A stretch of 64,000 bases of DNA, from the NCBI RefSeq assembly GCF_030268045.1, contig NZ_BSDC01000001.1, positions 1,550,001 to 1,614,000 of the forward strand. The letters are read 5' to 3'. Every line of letters starts with the position of its first letter. Positions within the stretch are counted from its first letter, which is position 1. Made by a program: the position numbers and the translations under genes. The notes below the pieces were generated by a model, which made no database searches, was not told the origin of the DNA, and was given only the letters and a program-made list of their open reading frames with translations. This DNA comes from Geothrix edaphica (GTDB lineage: Bacteria; Acidobacteriota; Holophagae; Holophagales; Holophagaceae). Shown piece by piece: positions 60,293-64,000 of this stretch.

Positions 60293-60868
60293 CCAGCGCG
60301 TGCCCGCGGGCACCTGGGCCTTGAAGGCGGCCGGGCCCGGGGCCGGTGGCTTCTTCGCGTCCAGGAGCTCCAGCCGCTGGCGCGCGCCGGTGGGATCGGT
60401 CCACTCGAGGCCGTGGAGCAGGCCCCTGCGTCCGGTGGCCTTGAGGGCCGGAACGTCGGGCGTCCTCGGAACCAGCCTCACCGCGTCGCCCCCCAGCGCC
60501 TCGACCCGGTAGAGGGCCTCGATCCGCGACGGATCCAGCAGGATTCCCAGCAGGGGGAAGTCGCGCACGGCCCGCGCCAGCTCCACGCGCTGCGCCGTGC
60601 GGGTGTCCGGATCGTACTGCACGAGCTGGCGGCCGTCGGAGGTGACGGTGAGCCCCGAATCGTAGGTCACCTTCAGCCGTCCGCCCCGGGCCACCAGCAG
60701 GTTCCCCTCGCGCGCCATCTTTCCGAAGACGGCGCTGTCGCTCTCCTGGCGGAAGCGGCTGGCGAGGGCGGGCACCTTGGGAAAGGCAGTCCACCAGCTC
60801 GGCAGGGCCGCTGACAGGGGCACCGCCAGCAGCGCCAGGAAACCGATGCCGCAGGAGGGGACGCGCAC
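60275..60868 (-). CDS. LolA-like outer-membrane lipoprotein carrier family protein
   Basis: 197 residues. A signal peptide (about 1-21) is followed by the LolA/LppX-like fold: FRQESDSAVFGKMAREGNLLVARGGRLKVTY, DGRQLVQYDPDTRTAQRVEL, and a C-terminal LEWTDPTGARQRLELLD. The match is by pattern only. Periplasmic. The start is GTG at 60868, 1 nt after the MglA-like stop, with GGAG upstream, so it is co-transcribed with the MglA-like gene. Confidence 0.75.
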   Translation of the reverse strand: MRVPSCGIGFLALLAVPLSAALPSWWTAFPKVPALASRFRQESDSAVFGKMAREGNLLVARGGRLKVTYDSGLTVTSDGRQLVQYDPDTRTAQRVELARAVRDFPLLGILLDPSRIEALYRVEALGGDAVRLVPRTPDVPALKATGRRGLLHGLEWTDPTGARQRLELLDAKKPPAPGPAAFKAQVPAGTRWATPNR

Positions 60869-60869
60869 G

Positions 60870-62171
60870 TCAGCTCCGCTTCAGCTCGACGCTGAGCTTG
60901 GCGGTGCTGCCCTTGGCCGGCGCCGGGCGGTGGACCTGCCCCTCGGCCAGCACCACCCCCTTGTGACGCAGCTGCACGAAGACCTCGACCTCCTGGCCGT
61001 CCATCTCCGCGGGCACGTCGAGGCGGAGCACGGAGGGCGCGCCCTGGCGCCCCACCTGGGTCAGCTCGCCCAGCAGGGAAGAGATGGCGTCCTTGGAATC
61101 CACACTCCTGGGGCGCAGGGCCGGGCGCTTGCCTTCCACTTTCAGCGAGGCCAGTGCGGCCAGGGGGTCGGCCTTCGCGGCCGGCCTGGGTCCAGGGGAA
61201 GGTTCCGAGGCCTTGGGCTCCTCCCAGGGTGCCGGGGCCTCCGGGACTGGCAGCTGGCTCTCCGCAGGTTCATCGGCCTGGAATGCGGAGAACGCCTCCG
61301 CGTCGAAGGGCCCCACACCCTCCTCCATGAGGAAGGAGAGGGTTCCGTCCTCGGATGGCGGTTCCGGCAGGTGGGGCGCCTCGATGAAAATGCCCGTGTC
61401 GTCGTCCAGATCGGGCAGCGGGGCGACTCCAGAAGCCTGGGCCGAGGAGCCTTCCATGTCGAGCAGATCGGTGACGGAAGGCAGGTCCGACAGGGTGAGG
61501 GCCCCTCCTCCCGTCGGGGCCTGCTCCCGGGGGGCGGGTGCGCTGGGAACTGGAGGGACGGGGGCGGCTGCCTGGGGTTCTCCGAGCACGTGGGTCTTGA
61601 TGTGCGACAGGGCGAGCTTGGTGATGCCGCGCAGGGTCTCGAAGACCCCCGTGCCATCCGAGGCCACGGACTGGAAGCTGGGGACACCCCGGGCGTTGAA
61701 GACCGCCTCGAGCTCCTCGACGGCGACCACGTTCTTCAGGTCCCGCTTGTTCCACTGGAAGACCACGGGGATGTCCTGCAGGTTCAGGCCCAGCTCCCGC
61801 AGGTTCTCGTCGAGGTTCAGCCAGCTCTCGCGGCAGGCGTCCAGCATGGGCACCTGGCTGTCCACCACGAACACGATGCCGTCCACACCCTTGAGCACGA
61901 GCTTGCGGGTGCTGTTGTAGAACACCTGGCCCGGCACGGTGTAGAGCTGGAGCTTGGTCTTGAAGCCGCCCACCATGCCCACATCCATGGGCAGCAGGTC
62001 GAAGAAGAGGGTGCGGTCCGTCTCCGTGTTGAGGCTCACCATCTCGCCGCGGGCTTTCTGGCTGGTCTTGCCGTAGATGGTGTTGAGGTTGGTGGTCTTC
62101 CCGCACAGACCCGGCCCGTAGTAGACGATCTTCGCCGTCATCTGCCGGGTGGCGTGGTTGAAGAACACCAT
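60870..62171 (-). CDS. mglA: MglA-like Ras-type GTPase with long C-terminal extension
   Basis: 433 residues. Residues 1-195 are an MglA-class small GTPase: P-loop GPGLCGKTT at 19-27, switch II VPGQVFYNSTRKLVLKGVDG and NKRD for guanine recognition, with MglA-specific sequence. MglA proteins set cell polarity and control motility with an MglB GAP. The extension (200-433) has a Pro/Ala/Glu-rich disordered part with short acidic segments (LPDLDDDTGIF), and a small C-terminal beta domain (LRLDVPAEMDGQEVEVFVQL). No mglB is adjacent. The start is ATG 62171 with AAGAGG. Confidence 0.9.
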   Translation of the reverse strand: MVFFNHATRQMTAKIVYYGPGLCGKTTNLNTIYGKTSQKARGEMVSLNTETDRTLFFDLLPMDVGMVGGFKTKLQLYTVPGQVFYNSTRKLVLKGVDGIVFVVDSQVPMLDACRESWLNLDENLRELGLNLQDIPVVFQWNKRDLKNVVAVEELEAVFNARGVPSFQSVASDGTGVFETLRGITKLALSHIKTHVLGEPQAAAPVPPVPSAPAPREQAPTGGGALTLSDLPSVTDLLDMEGSSAQASGVAPLPDLDDDTGIFIEAPHLPEPPSEDGTLSFLMEEGVGPFDAEAFSAFQADEPAESQLPVPEAPAPWEEPKASEPSPGPRPAAKADPLAALASLKVEGKRPALRPRSVDSKDAISSLLGELTQVGRQGAPSVLRLDVPAEMDGQEVEVFVQLRHKGVVLAEGQVHRPAPAKGSTAKLSVELKRS

Positions 62172-62187
62172 TCTCGAACCTCTTGGG

Positions 62188-62220
62188 AAGAAAAAGTTTA
62201 GCCCGGAAAACCTCCCGGGC
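62188..62220 (-). terminator. Intrinsic terminator after bcp
   Basis: On the minus strand GCCCGG and CCGGGC enclose an 8-nt loop and are followed by TAAACTTTTTCTT. It lies between the Bcp stop (62266) and the MglA-like start (62171), so the two are probably separate units. Confidence 0.7.
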
Positions 62221-62265
62221 TCAATGCAAATGCGGGTGTTCCCCCGCCAGGGTTGGTGTCCGGAC

Positions 62266-62778
62266 TCAGGGCAGGGCCTTTAGGAGCGCCAGCACCTGCT
62301 GGTCGTGATCCTTGGTACGGACATCCCGGATGATCTTCCGGATGATGCCTTGCCGGTCGATGAGGACGGTGGTCCGCTTCGCGAAGCCCAGCAGGGGCAT
62401 CTTCACCCCGTAGGCCTCGATGATGCGCTTGTCCGGATCCGCCAGGATGCTGAAGGGCAGGTGGAACTTCTCGGCGAAGGCCTTGTGGCTCTGGGTGGTG
62501 TCCGCGCTCACGCCGAGGATCACCGCATCCGCGGCCTGGATCGCCGCGAACCCATCCCTGAGGCTGCAGGCCTCGGCGGTGCATCCCGGCGTATCGTCCT
62601 TGGGATAGAAATAGAGCACCACCCTCGATTTCCCCTGAAAATCCGCCAGGCGGATCAGGGCGCCGTGCTGGTCCCGGGCCTCGAAGGCCGGGGCCTTCGC
62701 GCCCTCCGCGATCTCCCCTGCGGAAGCCAGCCCCATGATCGACAGAATCCCCATCGCCACCCTCCAGTTCCGGCCCAT
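62266..62778 (-). CDS. bcp: Exported Bcp/PrxQ-type peroxiredoxin
   Basis: 170 residues. The core PrxQ domain has peroxidatic C66 and resolving C71 (TPGCTAEACSL), with LYFYPKDDTPG ahead of it. Residues 1-21 are a signal-peptide-like segment (MGRNWRVAMGILSIMGLASA), so this copy probably works in the periplasm; most Bcp proteins are cytoplasmic. The ATG at 62778 follows GGGAGG. Divergent from the dehydrogenase at 62849, with 70 nt between them. Confidence 0.9.
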   Translation of the reverse strand: MGRNWRVAMGILSIMGLASAGEIAEGAKAPAFEARDQHGALIRLADFQGKSRVVLYFYPKDDTPGCTAEACSLRDGFAAIQAADAVILGVSADTTQSHKAFAEKFHLPFSILADPDKRIIEAYGVKMPLLGFAKRTTVLIDRQGIIRKIIRDVRTKDHDQQVLALLKALP

Positions 62779-62848
62779 GGTCGCCTCCCGAGGGGTGGGA
62801 GTGTGGCACCATCGGCTGGAACTGGAAACAGAAACGGAGCAGGACATC

Positions 62849-63877
62849 TTGGACCACATCACTCGCATCGCCCTCATCCCCGGGGACGGGGCCGGCCCCG
62901 AGGTCATGGCGGAAGCCGAGCCACTGCTGGAATGGGCCCGGGCCCGGGGGCGCCGCCTGGAGGCCGAGCGCCTGCCCTATGGGGCGGACCACTTCCTCGC
63001 CACGGGCGAGACCCTGCCCGAGGCGGCCTACGCGGACCTCCGGGACCGGTTCGACGCCATCCTCTTCGGTGCCGTGGGCGACCCCCGGGTGCCGGACGGG
63101 CGCCATGCCGAGGAGATCCTCCTGCGCCTGCGCCAGGGCCTGGAACTGACCGTGAACTTCCGGCCCTGCCGGCCCCTCCCGGGAACCCGCATGGCGGGCC
63201 TCCACCTCGAGGTCTTCCGCGAGAACACCGAGGGGGCCTACTGCCTCCAAGGCTCCTCCGAGCCCGGTCGAGCCGTGGACCTGGCTGTGCATACCGAAGG
63301 AGCGGTGCGCCGCCTGCTGGAAGCGGCCTTCCTCCGGGCGCGGGCCCGGGGCTGCACGCTGACCCTGGCCCACAAGGCCAATGTCCTGAAGCACGGCCAC
63401 GGGCTCTGGCTCCGGGTGTTCCAGGATCTCCGCGCCGCGCACCCGGAGGTGCCTGCCCGCGGCATGCATGCGGATGCCCTCCTCTGCGCCCTGGTGCAGG
63501 ATCCGGCTCCCTTCGGCGTCATCGCCGCCGACAACTATCTGGGCGACCTCATCAGCGACCTCACGGCGGCCTTCGCCGGCGGCATGGGCACCGCGCCCTC
63601 CCTGAGCTGGGCGCCGCACCGCCCCTTCCGCTGCGCGGTCCTGGCGGAACCCGTGCATGGCTCCGCGCCGGACATCGCCGGGCAGGGCCTGGCCAACCCC
63701 GTGGGCATGATCCTCAGCACCGCCCTGCTCTTCCGGCATCTGGGCTGGGAGACCGAAGCCCGGGCGGTGGAAGAGGCCGTGGCGGCCACCCTGCGTGACG
63801 GAGCCAGAACCAGCGACCTGGGCGGCAACCTGAGCACCGGGGAGATGGGAACGGCCATCCGCGAACAGTTGCCCTGA
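62849..63877 (+). CDS. Isocitrate/isopropylmalate-family dehydrogenase, second copy
   Basis: 342 residues. HITRIALIPGDGAGPEVMAEA opens the fold; the substrate loop is VFRENTEGAYC (ICDH/tartrate type rather than LeuB's RELTGG), the catalytic lysine is in LAHKANVLKHG, metal ligands are in NYLGDLISDL, and HGSAPDIAGQGLANPVGMI is the NAD loop. The most likely start is TTG at 62849 with GGAG upstream; an extended frame upstream lacks one. A paralogue of the enzyme at 13038-14156. The substrate is uncertain, and leucine biosynthesis is only one option. Confidence 0.85.
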   Translation: MDHITRIALIPGDGAGPEVMAEAEPLLEWARARGRRLEAERLPYGADHFLATGETLPEAAYADLRDRFDAILFGAVGDPRVPDGRHAEEILLRLRQGLELTVNFRPCRPLPGTRMAGLHLEVFRENTEGAYCLQGSSEPGRAVDLAVHTEGAVRRLLEAAFLRARARGCTLTLAHKANVLKHGHGLWLRVFQDLRAAHPEVPARGMHADALLCALVQDPAPFGVIAADNYLGDLISDLTAAFAGGMGTAPSLSWAPHRPFRCAVLAEPVHGSAPDIAGQGLANPVGMILSTALLFRHLGWETEARAVEEAVAATLRDGARTSDLGGNLSTGEMGTAIREQLP

Positions 63878-63926
63878 CCCTGCATTCCGCCGCTTAGTGG
63901 GGAAGGCGTTGATAAGCGGAGGTCTG

Positions 63927-64000
63927 CGGAGGAGCAGAGGAAAGCGGAGAACAGAACGGATTCTTTTCTCCGCTTTTCTCAGCGACTCAGCTCTCCTCCG
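63927..64000. repeat. Imperfect inverted repeat of the GCGGAG/CTCCGC intergenic type
   Basis: Nested inverted arms: outer CGGAGGAG (63927-63934) with CTCCTCCG (63993-64000), inner AGCGGAGAA (63943-63951) with TTCTCCGCT (63966-63974). It lies 50 nt past the dehydrogenase stop and runs to the window edge, so its full length is unknown. The composition (AGCGGAGG, CTCCGC, TTTTCTC) differs from the surrounding coding DNA. Confidence 0.55.

Noticed and set aside
62849-63877. Calling this gene leuB
   Set aside because: The substrate loop reads RENTEG as in ICDH/tartrate dehydrogenases, not the RELTGG of LeuB, and no leuA/leuCD is adjacent.

Overview
The window is high-GC and densely coded, with 61 protein genes and no rRNA, tRNA, CRISPR array, phage or IS element that I could recognise. 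The gene content points to an Acidobacteriota of the Holophaga/Geothrix type: a ten-haem OmcA/MtrC-family lipoprotein, a quinol nitric oxide reductase, an MglA-type GTPase, many hybrid and LytS/LytTR sensors, and TTG/GTG starts. That assignment is inferred from gene content, not from a marker gene.

Layout. 0-9 kb: arginine decarboxylase (speA), a nucleoside deaminase, DinB, 3-hydroxybutyryl-CoA dehydrogenase, purD, a LytS/LytTR two-component pair and tpx. 9.1-14.2 kb (minus strand): a tight five-gene operon of an ICDH-type dehydrogenase, an HMG-CoA-lyase-like enzyme, a CaiB-type CoA transferase and LeuC/LeuD-like dehydratase subunits. This is the best candidate for an unusual metabolic module. 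14.3-23.5 kb: polA, an SDR, an IspH-UbiA fusion behind an IscR-like operator, an SPFH protein and qNOR. 23.7-28.7 kb: an RsbW-like kinase coupled to a CDF-like membrane protein, DUF190 with FluC, a YibQ-like deacetylase with a catalytically dead S41 protease, and Ddl. 28.9-34.4 kb: a DUF438/hemerythrin/PAS protein with a DUF1858/DUF2249 partner, coaD and the decahaem cytochrome. 34.7-45.9 kb: recG, a trans-sulfuration enzyme divergent from an Lrp regulator, HxlR, a DUF3187 barrel, a TMEM175-like channel, a four-gene minus-strand run of mostly unknowns, map and a thioesterase. 45.9-64 kb: ispE, a flavodoxin-UbiA fusion, an ABC exporter, a large hybrid kinase, an MFS-hutH-HD-HEAT chain with overlapping stops and starts, ppa, a HAD phosphatase, LolA-like, MglA-like, an exported Bcp, and a second ICDH-type dehydrogenase at the right edge.

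How the parts connect. Isoprenoid and prenyl-quinone functions recur: ispH, ispE and two separate UbiA-family domains, each fused to a different soluble redox enzyme. Nitric oxide stress is a second theme: qNOR and the DUF438/hemerythrin gene lie 5 kb apart, point in opposite directions, and share a near-identical 24-bp promoter element (19 of 24 positions). Long perfect inverted repeats act as terminators between convergent genes. A short degenerate intergenic repeat built on GCTGTCAGC and TCAGCTGTCAGC lies just after the 3' ends of speA, ddl and map.
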